64,000 nt of DNA from Aquibaculum arenosum (lineage in GTDB: Bacteria > Pseudomonadota > Alphaproteobacteria > Kiloniellales > DSM-21159): contig NZ_JARHUD010000004.1 of NCBI RefSeq assembly GCF_029222965.1, positions 248,001-312,000 on the forward strand. Reading direction: 5' to 3'. The notes under the pieces were generated by a model. That model had not been told where the DNA came from, searched no databases, and saw nothing but the letters and a program-made list of their open reading frames with translations. The position numbers were made by a program, and so were the translations under genes. Positions 54,412 through 63,271 of this stretch are shown piece by piece. Numbering within the stretch: position 1 is the first letter of the stretch; the number at the start of each line of letters is the position of its first letter.

Positions 54412-57400
54412 TCACTCCGCTGCCCGGCGCAGCCGTGCCACCCCGCCGGGCGGGCTTTCCTGTTTCCGCGCTTGCCGCCGTGCGCGCCAGCTCTGGATGT
54501 TGGCCCGGAACATCAGGGCGCAGGGCGTGAAGATCAGCGTCAGCAGCGTGGAAAAGGCGAGCCCGAAGGCAATCGCGGTGGCAAGCTGCTGCCACCACTG
54601 GGTCGAGGGTGCGCCGAACTGCACGTTGCGGCCGAAAAAGTCGACATTGACCCCCAGCACCATGGGCATGAGGCCCAGGATGGTGGTGATGGTGGTCAGC
54701 AGCACCGGCCGCAGGCGCTGCGCCCCGGTGCGCAGAATCGCCTCGAAGGGTTCGGAAGCCTCCTGCTTCAGGCGATCGAAGGTGTCGATCAGCACGATGT
54801 TGTTGTTCACCACGATGCCAGCCAGCGCGATCACACCGATGCCGCTCATCACGATACCAAAGGGCTGGCCGGTGATCAGCAGGCCCAGCATCACGCCGAT
54901 GGTGGACATGACGACGGCGGAGAGGATCAACCCGGTGCTGTAGAAGGAGTTGAACTGCGTGACCAGGATGATGGCCATGAGGAAAAGCGCCACCAGGAAG
55001 GCCTTGCTGAGGAACTCGCCGGCGGCGCGCTGCTCCTCATCCTCGCCGCGGAAGGTCACGCTGACCATCGGGTCGAGCTCTACGCCCGCCAGCGCGGCGC
55101 GCAGCTCCTGCACCTTGTCGTCGGCCAGAATGCCCGGTGCCACGTCACTGCGGATGGTCATGGCGCGGTTGCCATCGACCCGGCGCAGCAGGGAAGTCTT
55201 GGGCTCTGGGCGCAGGGTGATGAAGTTGGCGATGGGGACCAGGCCGTTCTCGGTCTGCACACGGATGCGGTCCAGGTGGCTGGTGTTGCGATAGTCCTCG
55301 GGCAGGCGCACGACGATATCGATTTCCTCATCAGCCCGGTCCGGCCGGTAGTTGCCGATCTCCAGCCCGCGGGTGGCCATCTGGACGTAGGAGCCGACGA
55401 GCTGCACGTCGGCATCGAACTTGGCCGCCTGGGCACGGTCGACCCGCATCTCCCACTCGATGCCCGGGACCGGCCGCCCATCCTCCAGGTCGATAAAGCC
55501 GCCCAGGTCAGCCATCACCCCCAGGATGCGATCGATGGTGGGTTCGATGCGCGCCGGGTCGGAGGAGGAGACCTGAATCTGGATCGGCTTGCCCACCGGC
55601 GGGCCCGCTTCCTGCTCGCGCAGCTCGATGGAGATGCCGGCCAGATGCGCGCTGCGCTCGCGGATCTCCGCCAGGATTTCCTCGGCGCCGCGCCGTGCGA
55701 ACCAGTCGACGAACTCGAGCTGGATCGTGCCCACCAGATCCTCCGGCTCCTCGTCGTTCGTCTGTCCCGAACTGGCGACGGAACGGGCATAGATGGAATG
55801 AAACTCGCCGCGCTCGGCTTGGAGTTCGAGCACCTGCTGCTCCACCTCGCGCAGCAAGGCATCGCGCTCGTGAATCGAGAGGTTGCCGCGGCCGTGGACC
55901 CAAAGCGAGACATTCTCCGGCTCGACACTGGGGAAGAACTCGACCCCGCGCCCGAATGTGGCATAGGCGAACTGCACGGCCACCAGCAGCGCCACCGAAG
56001 CCAGCAGGATCTTGCCAGGATGGCGCAAGGTGGCGCGCAGCACCCGGATGTAGGCCCCGGTGACGCCTCCCAGGCGGCTGAGGTCCCCACTTTCGCCCGC
56101 TGCCAGCGCACGCATGCGGCTGGCCTCCACAGGCGCACCCGACTTGCCGACCAGGGACCCTAGGGTCGGCACGAAGATCAGCGCCATGAACAGCGACGCG
56201 GTGAGCGTGGCCAGCAGAGTGATCGGCAGGAACTTCATGAACTCACCCACCAGCCCCGGCCAGAAGAGCAGCGGGAGGAAGGCGGCCAGAGTGGTGGCGG
56301 TGGCGGCAATGATCGGCCAGGCCATGCGCTTGGCGGCCAGCGCATAGGCTTCGCGCCGCGGCAGCCCCTCGACCAGCTTACGATCGGCATACTCGGTCAC
56401 GACGATGGCGCCGTCCACCAGCATGCCCACGGCGAGGATCAGGCTGAACAGCACCACGATGTTGACCGTCAGTCCGGCGACCGCCAGCACCAGGATGCCG
56501 GTGAGGAAGGAGCCCGGGATGGCCACGCCCACCAGTCCGGCCGAGCGAAGCCCCAGCGCGGCGACGATCACCACCATCACCAGGATGATCGCGCTTAGCA
56601 CATTGTTCTGCAGGTCGCTCAGCATGGTGGCGATCTGGGTCGACTTGTCCTGGCTGTAGCTGACCTCGAGCCCAGCCGGCCAGGAGGCGCGCTCGCGCTC
56701 GATCAGCGCCTTCACCGCCTCGATGGTTTCGATGATGTTCGTGCCGGTGCGCTTGGAAATCTCGAGCGCCAGCGCCGGCTTGCCGTTGACCCGCGCGAAA
56801 TCCTCCGGGTCCTTGAAGGTGGCGTTCAGGTGGCCGACGTCGCGAAACCGGATCACCGCATCGCCCTCGGTCTTCACCGGCATGTTGAGGATGTCGTTCA
56901 CGTCCTCGAAGAGCCCCGGCACTGTAACCGGGAAGCGTCCGCGGCCCGTGTCCATCTCGCCCGCAGCGACGACCCGGTTGTTGCGGCTGACTGATTCCAG
57001 GATGCCCGGGGCGTTCAGGCCATAGCTTTCCAGCACCAGCGGATCGACGATCAGTTCCACCAGTTCCTCGCGGTCGCCGCCGATCTCAGCTTCCAGGACC
57101 GTGGGGATGCCCTCGATCCGGTCGCGCAGCTCGCGGGCGATGCGCAGCAGGCTGCGCTCCGGCACCTTGCCGCCCAGGGTCACCACCAGCACCGGAAAGA
57201 GGCTGAGGTTGACCTCGTGCACTCGCGGTTCGTCGGCATCGCCGGGCAGCTCGGCCTTGGCGATGTCCACCTTCTCGCGCACGTCCGCCATGGCTGTTGC
57301 GACATCGAAGCCCGCCTCGAACTCCAGCAGCACCATGCCGCCGCCGAGATAGGCGGTGGAGCGCATCTCCTTCTTGCCCTCGATGGCAGTCAGTTCCTGC

Positions 57401-57606
57401 TCCATCGGGCGGATCAGCAGGCGCTCCGCATCCTCGGGCGAAATGCCCGACTGGCTGAGGGAGACATAGACGATCGGGATGTTGACGTCGGGCTCTGCCT
57501 CCTTGGGAATGCTCAGGTAGGCATAGGTTCCCGCGATCAGCAGCAGCGTCAGCGTCGCCAGCACGGTGCGGGCATGACCGAGCGCCGCATCGATCAGGCT
57601 GTTCAT
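54412..57606 (-). CDS. RND-family efflux permease (AcrB-like)
   Basis: 1064 residues, a full-length RND pump with 12 helices and two large periplasmic loops (about 35-330 and 555-860). Seen are an N-terminal SIPKEAEPDVNIPIVYVSL, proton-relay segment VNIVVLFSLILAVGMLVDG ADD-like (GAIVVTEYADR), and late VVNNNIVLIDTFDRL. The start overlaps the adaptor stop by 4 bases, so the pair is coupled. Proton-driven export of drugs, metals or lipids is expected; the substrate is not predictable. It is controlled with the adaptor by the upstream PadR gene (inferred). Confidence 0.94.
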   Translation of the reverse strand: MNSLIDAALGHARTVLATLTLLLIAGTYAYLSIPKEAEPDVNIPIVYVSLSQSGISPEDAERLLIRPMEQELTAIEGKKEMRSTAYLGGGMVLLEFEAGFDVATAMADVREKVDIAKAELPGDADEPRVHEVNLSLFPVLVVTLGGKVPERSLLRIARELRDRIEGIPTVLEAEIGGDREELVELIVDPLVLESYGLNAPGILESVSRNNRVVAAGEMDTGRGRFPVTVPGLFEDVNDILNMPVKTEGDAVIRFRDVGHLNATFKDPEDFARVNGKPALALEISKRTGTNIIETIEAVKALIERERASWPAGLEVSYSQDKSTQIATMLSDLQNNVLSAIILVMVVIVAALGLRSAGLVGVAIPGSFLTGILVLAVAGLTVNIVVLFSLILAVGMLVDGAIVVTEYADRKLVEGLPRREAYALAAKRMAWPIIAATATTLAAFLPLLFWPGLVGEFMKFLPITLLATLTASLFMALIFVPTLGSLVGKSGAPVEASRMRALAAGESGDLSRLGGVTGAYIRVLRATLRHPGKILLASVALLVAVQFAYATFGRGVEFFPSVEPENVSLWVHGRGNLSIHERDALLREVEQQVLELQAERGEFHSIYARSVASSGQTNDEEPEDLVGTIQLEFVDWFARRGAEEILAEIRERSAHLAGISIELREQEAGPPVGKPIQIQVSSSDPARIEPTIDRILGVMADLGGFIDLEDGRPVPGIEWEMRVDRAQAAKFDADVQLVGSYVQMATRGLEIGNYRPDRADEEIDIVVRLPEDYRNTSHLDRIRVQTENGLVPIANFITLRPEPKTSLLRRVDGNRAMTIRSDVAPGILADDKVQELRAALAGVELDPMVSVTFRGEDEEQRAAGEFLSKAFLVALFLMAIILVTQFNSFYSTGLILSAVVMSTIGVMLGLLITGQPFGIVMSGIGVIALAGIVVNNNIVLIDTFDRLKQEASEPFEAILRTGAQRLRPVLLTTITTILGLMPMVLGVNVDFFGRNVQFGAPSTQWWQQLATAIAFGLAFSTLLTLIFTPCALMFRANIQSWRARRQARKQESPPGGVARLRRAAE

Positions 57607-58706
57607 GCGCCCGCTCCAGGCTGCCCGGCTGCCACCTCGGCCTCATCCACGGGCGTCACCTGCTGGCCATCCAGCACGAACTCCTGACCCACGGTGATCA
57701 GCGTCACCTCGTCCGGCAAGCCGGCGACCCAAAGCCCCTCGGGCCGCTGCTCGATGATGGTGACGGGGTGGAAGACGACGCGATCCTCCTCGTCAACGGC
57801 GCGCACGCCGACCGTCCCGTCATCGGCCAGCACCAGAATGGCCGGGGACACCAAGTGGGCCGGCACCACCTCCAGCGGCAGGCGCAACTCGGCCGTCACG
57901 CCCGCGGGAAAGAGGTTGCTCGGGTTGGGAATGGCCAGCTCCACCCGGAAGGTGCGGGTGGTCTCTTCGGCGGTGCGGGCGATGTAGCGCAGCCGGCCTT
58001 CGGCCTCTCGCCCGTCGGCCAGGCGTGCCGTCCCCCGGTCTCCCACCGAGAGATCGCCGATGTCACGCTCATTGACCATCGCGACCACAAGAAGGGGATC
58101 GAGATCCACCAGGCGGGCCACGCTATCGCCCTCGCGCAGAAAATCGCCCAACTCGGCGGAGCGCTCCTCCAGCACACCGGCAAAGGGGGCGCGGACCTCG
58201 AGCTGTTCCAGGGCGAGTTCCGCCCGGCGCAGCGCAGCGCGCGCCTGCTGCATCTCCGCCCGCGCGGCAGCGTGCTGGGTTTCGGCGGTATGGCCGCGCT
58301 GGAGGAGGCGATCGGCAGCGTTGAATTCCAGCTCTCGCGAAGCCAGGCGCGCGCGGGCTTCTTCGACCGCTGCGCTGCGGTCGCGGTCGGCAAGGCGTGC
58401 GATCAAGGCGCCTTCCTCCAGCACCTCGCCCTTCTCCCCGGGCAGTTCGACGACCGCGCCCGACTGTTCGGCGCGGATCTGCACCTCGCGCGTCATTTCG
58501 GTGCGCCCGTTGATGACCAACTCGAGGGTGTGGGGCTCGGCCTGCTGTGTGCGTACGCGTACGTCCGGCCGCTGCTCGCTACGGTCGAGCGTGGCCGGCG
58601 CCTTCTGCATGTCGGGTCCGCCGTCCTGACTCAACAGCGGACCGGAGACCACCCAGAGGGTGGCGCCGACGGCGATCAGGATGGCAAGAAGAAGCGAGCG
58701 GTTCAT
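57603..58706 (-). CDS. RND efflux periplasmic adaptor (membrane fusion protein)
   Basis: 367 residues. An N-terminal hydrophobic anchor (LLAILIAVGATLWVVSG) leads into barrel-sandwich lipoyl halves (QAEPHTLELVINGRTEMTRE and later RAPFAGVLEERSAELGDFL) around a helical hairpin (about 110-170), and then the beta-barrel and membrane-proximal domains. It connects the RND pump with an outer-membrane channel, which is not encoded here. It lies 28 bases after padR. Confidence 0.92.
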   Translation of the reverse strand: MNRSLLLAILIAVGATLWVVSGPLLSQDGGPDMQKAPATLDRSEQRPDVRVRTQQAEPHTLELVINGRTEMTREVQIRAEQSGAVVELPGEKGEVLEEGALIARLADRDRSAAVEEARARLASRELEFNAADRLLQRGHTAETQHAAARAEMQQARAALRRAELALEQLEVRAPFAGVLEERSAELGDFLREGDSVARLVDLDPLLVVAMVNERDIGDLSVGDRGTARLADGREAEGRLRYIARTAEETTRTFRVELAIPNPSNLFPAGVTAELRLPLEVVPAHLVSPAILVLADDGTVGVRAVDEEDRVVFHPVTIIEQRPEGLWVAGLPDEVTLITVGQEFVLDGQQVTPVDEAEVAAGQPGAGA

Positions 58707-58734
58707 CTGTGGTCTCTTTAAGCCGCGTTCGGCG

Positions 58735-59289
58735 CTATTCGGCGGCGCGCTTGCTGCTGGGCGCGGAGGCTGCGTTCAGGTCCCTGGCCAGCTTGGAGCG
58801 GTTGCGACGGAGGTAGTCGAGACAGCCGCCGTAATGGGTCCGACCCAGACCATGCAGGAAGACGGCACAAGGCGAGTCCGCGCGGGGCTCGCAGGCCTCT
58901 ACCTGGGAAAGTTTCGCTTCGAGCTCGGCGATTCGGGCATCGATCATCTCCAGAACCAGGTCGGGCGGCAGCAGGTCCCCGTGCAAGAGCGTGAAGAGAA
59001 AGTCCGAGCGCAGGCGATCTGGAGAGGGGGCCTGGCTCAGCGCCTCCAGCAGGCGGCTGCGGCCTTCGTCGGTCAGCGCGTGAATTCGCTTCGCCGGGCG
59101 CCTGGTCGGGGTGCAATCCGTCGTGGCGACAGCCCCATCCTCGTTCAGCCGCTGCAGCGCCGGGTAAATCGAGCCGAAGCCGGTGTCCTGGAACAGGCAA
59201 TAGGGCGGCTGCTCCAGAGTTTTCTTGATCTCGTAGCCGCTGGCTGGCCCGCGGGAGAGGACGGCAAGGCACAGGGTTTTGGTGTCCAT
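58735..59289 (-). CDS. PadR-family transcriptional regulator
   Basis: 184 residues from the ATG at 59289, with AGGAGG 8 bases upstream; an ATG at 59316 is less likely. The winged helix has LAVLSRGPASGYEIKKTLEQ and GSIYPALQRLNEDGAV, typical of PadR, and the C-terminal helical dimerisation domain follows. It contains Cys residues late (VEACEPRADSPCAV) of unknown meaning. It is the first gene of the efflux operon and probably represses it through a palindrome near 59364. Confidence 0.92.
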   Translation of the reverse strand: MDTKTLCLAVLSRGPASGYEIKKTLEQPPYCLFQDTGFGSIYPALQRLNEDGAVATTDCTPTRRPAKRIHALTDEGRSRLLEALSQAPSPDRLRSDFLFTLLHGDLLPPDLVLEMIDARIAELEAKLSQVEACEPRADSPCAVFLHGLGRTHYGGCLDYLRRNRSKLARDLNAASAPSSKRAAE

Positions 59290-59363
59290 CGGGCGGCCCT
59301 CCTGAGGCAACTCCATCGAGGAGCAACAGCCCTGCAGGGGCGCGCTAACCTCTCGGCCCGATA

Positions 59364-59380
59364 TATATCAGATCGATATA
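59364..59380. promoter_or_regulatory. Candidate PadR operator
   Basis: TATATC-AGATC-GATATA is a perfect inverted repeat in a strongly AT-rich stretch, 75 bases upstream of the padR ATG. It is probably also near the promoter -10/-35 region of the padR-adaptor-RND operon. Confidence 0.6.
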
Positions 59381-59449
59381 ATATTCGAGTGCGGAATGAT
59401 CCCGGTTTCCGCAAGATCCCTGCGATCCAGACGGCCACACGCAGGATTC

Positions 59450-60250
59450 TTACTCGCTTCTGCCGCCGCTTGTCCCTGCACCGCCGCTGAGGCCTTGCAC
59501 CAGGTTCATCAGGTCGCCCGGAAGCGGGAATATGATGGTGTTGGAGCGCTCGTTGGCAACGCTGTAGAGCGTGGAGAAGTAGCGCAGCGTCATGGCTTCC
59601 GGCCGTCCGCCGAGGATCTCCGCCGCCTCGAGCAGCTTGGCGGCGGCCTGCTGCTCGCCTTCGGCGTCGATGATGCGTGCCCGGCGGTTGCGCTCGGCCT
59701 CGGCCTGGCGGGCGATGGCCCGCACCATGGACTCATCGATGTCCACATGCTTGATCTCGACGTTCGACACCTTGATGCCCCAGGAGTCGGTCTGAGAGTC
59801 GAGGATCCCCTGGATGTCGTCGTTGAGTTTGTCCCGCTCCGAGAGCATCTCGTCGAGCTCGTGCTTGCCCAGCACGGAGCGCAGGGTGGTCTGGGCCAGT
59901 TCGCTGGTGGCCTGCAGGTAGTTTTCGACCTGGATGGTGGCGCGGTCCGGGGCGATCACCCGGGCATAGATCACCGCGTTGACCTTCACCGAGACATTGT
60001 CGTGGCTGATCACGTCCTGGCTCGGCACGTCGAGCACCACGGTGCGCATGTCCACCCGCACCATCTGCTGGACGTAGGGAATGAGCAGGATCAGGCCGGG
60101 GCCCTTCACGCCGGTGAAGCGGCCCAGGGTGAAGACCACCGCGCGCTCGTACTCCCGCATGATCTTGATCGCTGCTGAGAGGAAGAGGATCAGCAGGAAG
60201 AGCAACGCGACATAGGTGATGAGGTCGAAGGGCAGGTCCATGGTCTTCAC
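59450..60250 (-). CDS. Slipin/stomatin-like SPFH protein
   Basis: 266 residues. One N-terminal hydrophobic segment ([19 protein letters not shown]) anchors the protein, followed by the SPFH/Band 7 domain ([20 protein letters not shown], then [20 protein letters not shown]) and a helical oligomerisation region ([20 protein letters not shown]). It forms large membrane-associated rings. Its start overlaps the nfeD-like gene by 4 bases; such pairs are conserved, and the partner protease is known in Pyrococcus to cleave the stomatin C-terminus. Confidence 0.95.
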   Translation of the reverse strand: MKTMDLPFDLITYVALLFLLILFLSAAIKIMREYERAVVFTLGRFTGVKGPGLILLIPYVQQMVRVDMRTVVLDVPSQDVISHDNVSVKVNAVIYARVIAPDRATIQVENYLQATSELAQTTLRSVLGKHELDEMLSERDKLNDDIQGILDSQTDSWGIKVSNVEIKHVDIDESMVRAIARQAEAERNRRARIIDAEGEQQAAAKLLEAAEILGGRPEAMTLRYFSTLYSVANERSNTIIFPLPGDLMNLVQGLSGGAGTSGGRSE

Positions 60251-61707
60251 TCCCCTGTGCGGGTGTCGGGTTCAACGGTCAGGGTCAGGCCATCGAGGGC
60301 CGTAATGCGGACCTTCTGTCCGGGTGTCAGAGGCCCGGAGGCCCGCGCCTGCCAGATCTCACCGTGGGCGTGGACGCGCCCGTGCGTGCCCTTCCACCGG
60401 CGCACCTCGCCGCGGCTGCCGATCAACTCCTCACGGCCGGAAACCACCGGTCGGCGGAAGGAGCGGGCGGCGAGGCGCAGCACCACTGCGAGCAGCAGCA
60501 GCGACAGGCCGGTCATGGCGCCGATGGTCCAGTAGGAGAGCTCGAAGCCGGGGACATCCGCGCCGTCGAACAGCATCGCCGCCCCCAGCGCGAAGGAGAC
60601 CGCGCCGCCGATGCCCAGCACCCCGAAGGAGGGCACGAAGGCCTCGGCGGTCATCAGCACCACGCCCAGGAGCAGCAGACCGAGCCCGGCATAGTCGATG
60701 GGCAGGATGGTCAGCGAGAAGAGGCCGAGCAGGAGGCTGATGGCCCCCACGGTGCCGGGGTAGAGCGCGCCGGGGTTGGAGAACTCGAAGATCAGGCCGT
60801 AGATGCCGATCATCATCAGCACCAGCGCCAGGTTGGGGTTGCTGATGATCGCTAGAAGCTGCGCGCGCCAGTCCGGCGCCTGCTCCTCAATCGTCATGCT
60901 TTCGGTGGACAGCGCCCTGGTCTCGCCGCGCTCCATGACCACCGAGCGGCTGTCGAGTTGTTCGAGCAGGTCTGCCGGATCCTCGGCGATCACATCCACG
61001 ACATTCTCGGCCAGCGCTTCCGTCGCCGGCAGGCTGGCAGCCTCGCGCACCGCCTTCTCCGCCCACTCGGCGTTGCGGCCATGCAGATCGGCCAGGCCAC
61101 GGATGTAGGCCACGGCGTCTTCGACCATCTTGGCCGACATGGCATCGGGTGCGTTCTCGCTGGAGCCGCCTTCCGCCGTTTCCTCGCCCGCTTCCTCTTC
61201 CGGCTCCGGGCTGTCACCATCGCTTTGCAGCGAGACGCTGGCGCCGACGCGCACTGGTGTGGCGGCGCCCAGAGTGGTGCCCGGGGCCATGGCGGCAACG
61301 TGACTTGCATAGAGCAGGTAGGTGCCGGCGCTGGCGGCTCGCGCGCCGCGCGGCCAGACCCAGGTGGCCACCGGCACCGGCGAGGCCAGGATCTCCCGGA
61401 TCATCTGGCGCATGGAACTGTCGAGCCCGCCGGGTGTGTCCAGGCGCAGGATGACGAGGTCATGCCCCTCGTCGCGGGCGTCGGCGAGGCTGCGGGACAG
61501 ATAGTCGGCACTGGCCGGGCCGATCGCGCCGTCCCAGCTCAACAAGAGCGCGCTGGTGGGGCGGCCCGCGTCAGCAGTTTCCGCTTCCTGGCCGACCCCT
61601 GGGAGCGCGGGCAACAGGAGAGCCAGCAGGAGCAGCAGCGACCAGAGCAGCACGAGCGGGGCGCGGGGCCCCCGCTTTCCAAGCCTTACCGGTCGATCCG
61701 GCTGCAT
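60247..61707 (-). CDS. NfeD-family membrane serine protease (ClpP-like)
   Basis: 486 residues. A signal anchor ([18 protein letters not shown]) precedes a ClpP-type protease domain (about 50-260) with [16 protein letters not shown], the nucleophile Ser in [10 protein letters not shown], and a candidate catalytic Lys in [12 protein letters not shown]. Between them is an acidic insertion (about 170-200, [17 protein letters not shown]). Four helices follow (about 290-430), then a C-terminal OB-fold NfeD domain ([17 protein letters not shown]). The full-length three-part layout is the ancestral form. It works with the overlapping slipin gene. Confidence 0.94.
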   Translation of the reverse strand: MQPDRPVRLGKRGPRAPLVLLWSLLLLLALLLPALPGVGQEAETADAGRPTSALLLSWDGAIGPASADYLSRSLADARDEGHDLVILRLDTPGGLDSSMRQMIREILASPVPVATWVWPRGARAASAGTYLLYASHVAAMAPGTTLGAATPVRVGASVSLQSDGDSPEPEEEAGEETAEGGSSENAPDAMSAKMVEDAVAYIRGLADLHGRNAEWAEKAVREAASLPATEALAENVVDVIAEDPADLLEQLDSRSVVMERGETRALSTESMTIEEQAPDWRAQLLAIISNPNLALVLMMIGIYGLIFEFSNPGALYPGTVGAISLLLGLFSLTILPIDYAGLGLLLLGVVLMTAEAFVPSFGVLGIGGAVSFALGAAMLFDGADVPGFELSYWTIGAMTGLSLLLLAVVLRLAARSFRRPVVSGREELIGSRGEVRRWKGTHGRVHAHGEIWQARASGPLTPGQKVRITALDGLTLTVEPDTRTGE

Positions 61708-61773
61708 GCTGGACTCCTTCCGCTCTGCTGTCTCAGGGCACCCTTTGAGAGATTTTGTTTCTGCGTGCCCCGA

Positions 61774-63114
61774 TCAAGCTGATTCTCCCCGATGGCTAGG
61801 CTCGCGCACGCCCCAGAGCAGTGCAAAGCCCAGGATCAGGAACAGCATGATGGACGCCATGCCCGCGCGCTGGCTCTCGAAGAGCCCGGTTGTGAAGGCC
61901 AGCACGGCGGGGCCGAGAAAGGCAATGGCCTTGCCGGACAGCGCATAAAGCCCGAACATTTCTCCTTCCAGACCCTGCGGCGCAAGCTGCGCCATCAAGG
62001 CCCGGCTGGCCGCCTGCACCGGCCCGAAGAAGATGCCCAGCATCAGGCCGAAGACCCAGAACCAGAACACCGATTGCAGCAACACCAGCACGATGCCGAT
62101 CAGCAACATCCCGACAAGGGAGATCTGGATGCTTCGCTTGCTGCCGATCATGTCGATGATCCAGGCAAAGGCGAAGGCGCCGAGACCGGCGGTGATATTG
62201 AGTCCGATGCCAAACAGCACGATCTGATCGAAACCCATGCCGAAGGTACCGGCAGCATAGATGGCGCCGAAAGCAAAGACGGTGTTCAGCCCGTCGTTGT
62301 AGAGCATGCGCGCGAGCAGGAAGCGGGCGACGTTGCGATAGCGCGGCAGGTTGCGCGCGGTTTGCAGCAGCTGCCGCAGTCCGCGCCGCACCGCCTGGCC
62401 CAGGGGCACGCCTGTCGCTTTGCGGTCGGGCACAAAGAAGAACAGCGGCAGGCCGAAGAGGAACCACCAGCCTGCAACGACCAGCGCGGAGACGCGCACG
62501 TGTTCCGATGTCTCCCGGTCGAGCCCGAAAAGCGGCTGCTCAGGCTGAACGAACAGCACCAGGATCAGCACCAGCGAGGCCAGCCCACCAGCGTAGCCTG
62601 CCGACCAGCCCCAGCCGGACAGCCGCCCCAGGCGACCGGGAGGCGCCACGTCCGGCAGCATGGCGTTGTAGAAGATCAGGGAGAACTCATAGGTCGCCGA
62701 GCCCAGCGCGAAGAAGACCAGCGCCCAGAGGACGTAGTCATTGGATGGCTGGGTGAACCAGAGCATGGCGCAAGCAGCCATGCACAGGCCGGAAAAGCCG
62801 GCCAGCCACGGCTTGCGCCGGCCGCCCTGGTCAGCCACGGCCCCGAAGATCGGGCTCAGCAGGATGATGAAAAGTCCGGCGATCGAGAGGGCATAGCCCC
62901 ACTGTGCCGTACCCTCCACCTCGTTGATGGCCACCACCTGGGTAAAGAAGGTGGCGAAGATGAAGGTCTCGATGATGGTGGGATAGCCCTGGTTGGCCCA
63001 ATCGTAGAGGCACCAGGCCGCCTGCGCGCGTCGGCTCGTGGGCGGGCGCTGCTGCGCCGAGTATGGATTGCCTGGTGCTAGCTCGCTTGGTGGTGCCTCG
63101 CCTTTCTGGGCCAT
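61774..63114 (-). CDS. MFS transporter, UMF1-like
   Basis: 446 residues with 12 helices. AAWCLYDWANQGYPTIIETF at the N-terminus is the UMF1/Atg22-like signature, followed by LLSPIFGAVADQGGRRKPWL. The ATG at 63114 follows AAGGGATGGC; a longer frame to 63168 is less likely. Related proteins in yeast vacuoles export amino acids, but bacterial substrates are unknown. It is transcribed alone, divergent from the YheT-like gene. Confidence 0.9.
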   Translation of the reverse strand: MAQKGEAPPSELAPGNPYSAQQRPPTSRRAQAAWCLYDWANQGYPTIIETFIFATFFTQVVAINEVEGTAQWGYALSIAGLFIILLSPIFGAVADQGGRRKPWLAGFSGLCMAACAMLWFTQPSNDYVLWALVFFALGSATYEFSLIFYNAMLPDVAPPGRLGRLSGWGWSAGYAGGLASLVLILVLFVQPEQPLFGLDRETSEHVRVSALVVAGWWFLFGLPLFFFVPDRKATGVPLGQAVRRGLRQLLQTARNLPRYRNVARFLLARMLYNDGLNTVFAFGAIYAAGTFGMGFDQIVLFGIGLNITAGLGAFAFAWIIDMIGSKRSIQISLVGMLLIGIVLVLLQSVFWFWVFGLMLGIFFGPVQAASRALMAQLAPQGLEGEMFGLYALSGKAIAFLGPAVLAFTTGLFESQRAGMASIMLFLILGFALLWGVREPSHRGESA

Positions 63115-63271
63115 TTGCCATCCCTTGGTGGTGTTACGCGCTGAGCTATAGCAGACCTCCGGCGGCACGGGCCAAACCTTCCGCTCTGCTGCTGCACAGC
63201 GGCTCGACGTGCAGTCGCGTCACCCCTATCTAGCGGAGGGGAAGTGATGACGAGCGAGAGGTGAGCACAAT

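Noticed and set aside
54346-56163. 605-residue open frame antisense to the RND permease
   Set aside because: Shadow frame; begins in a repeat element and has no recognisable domain.
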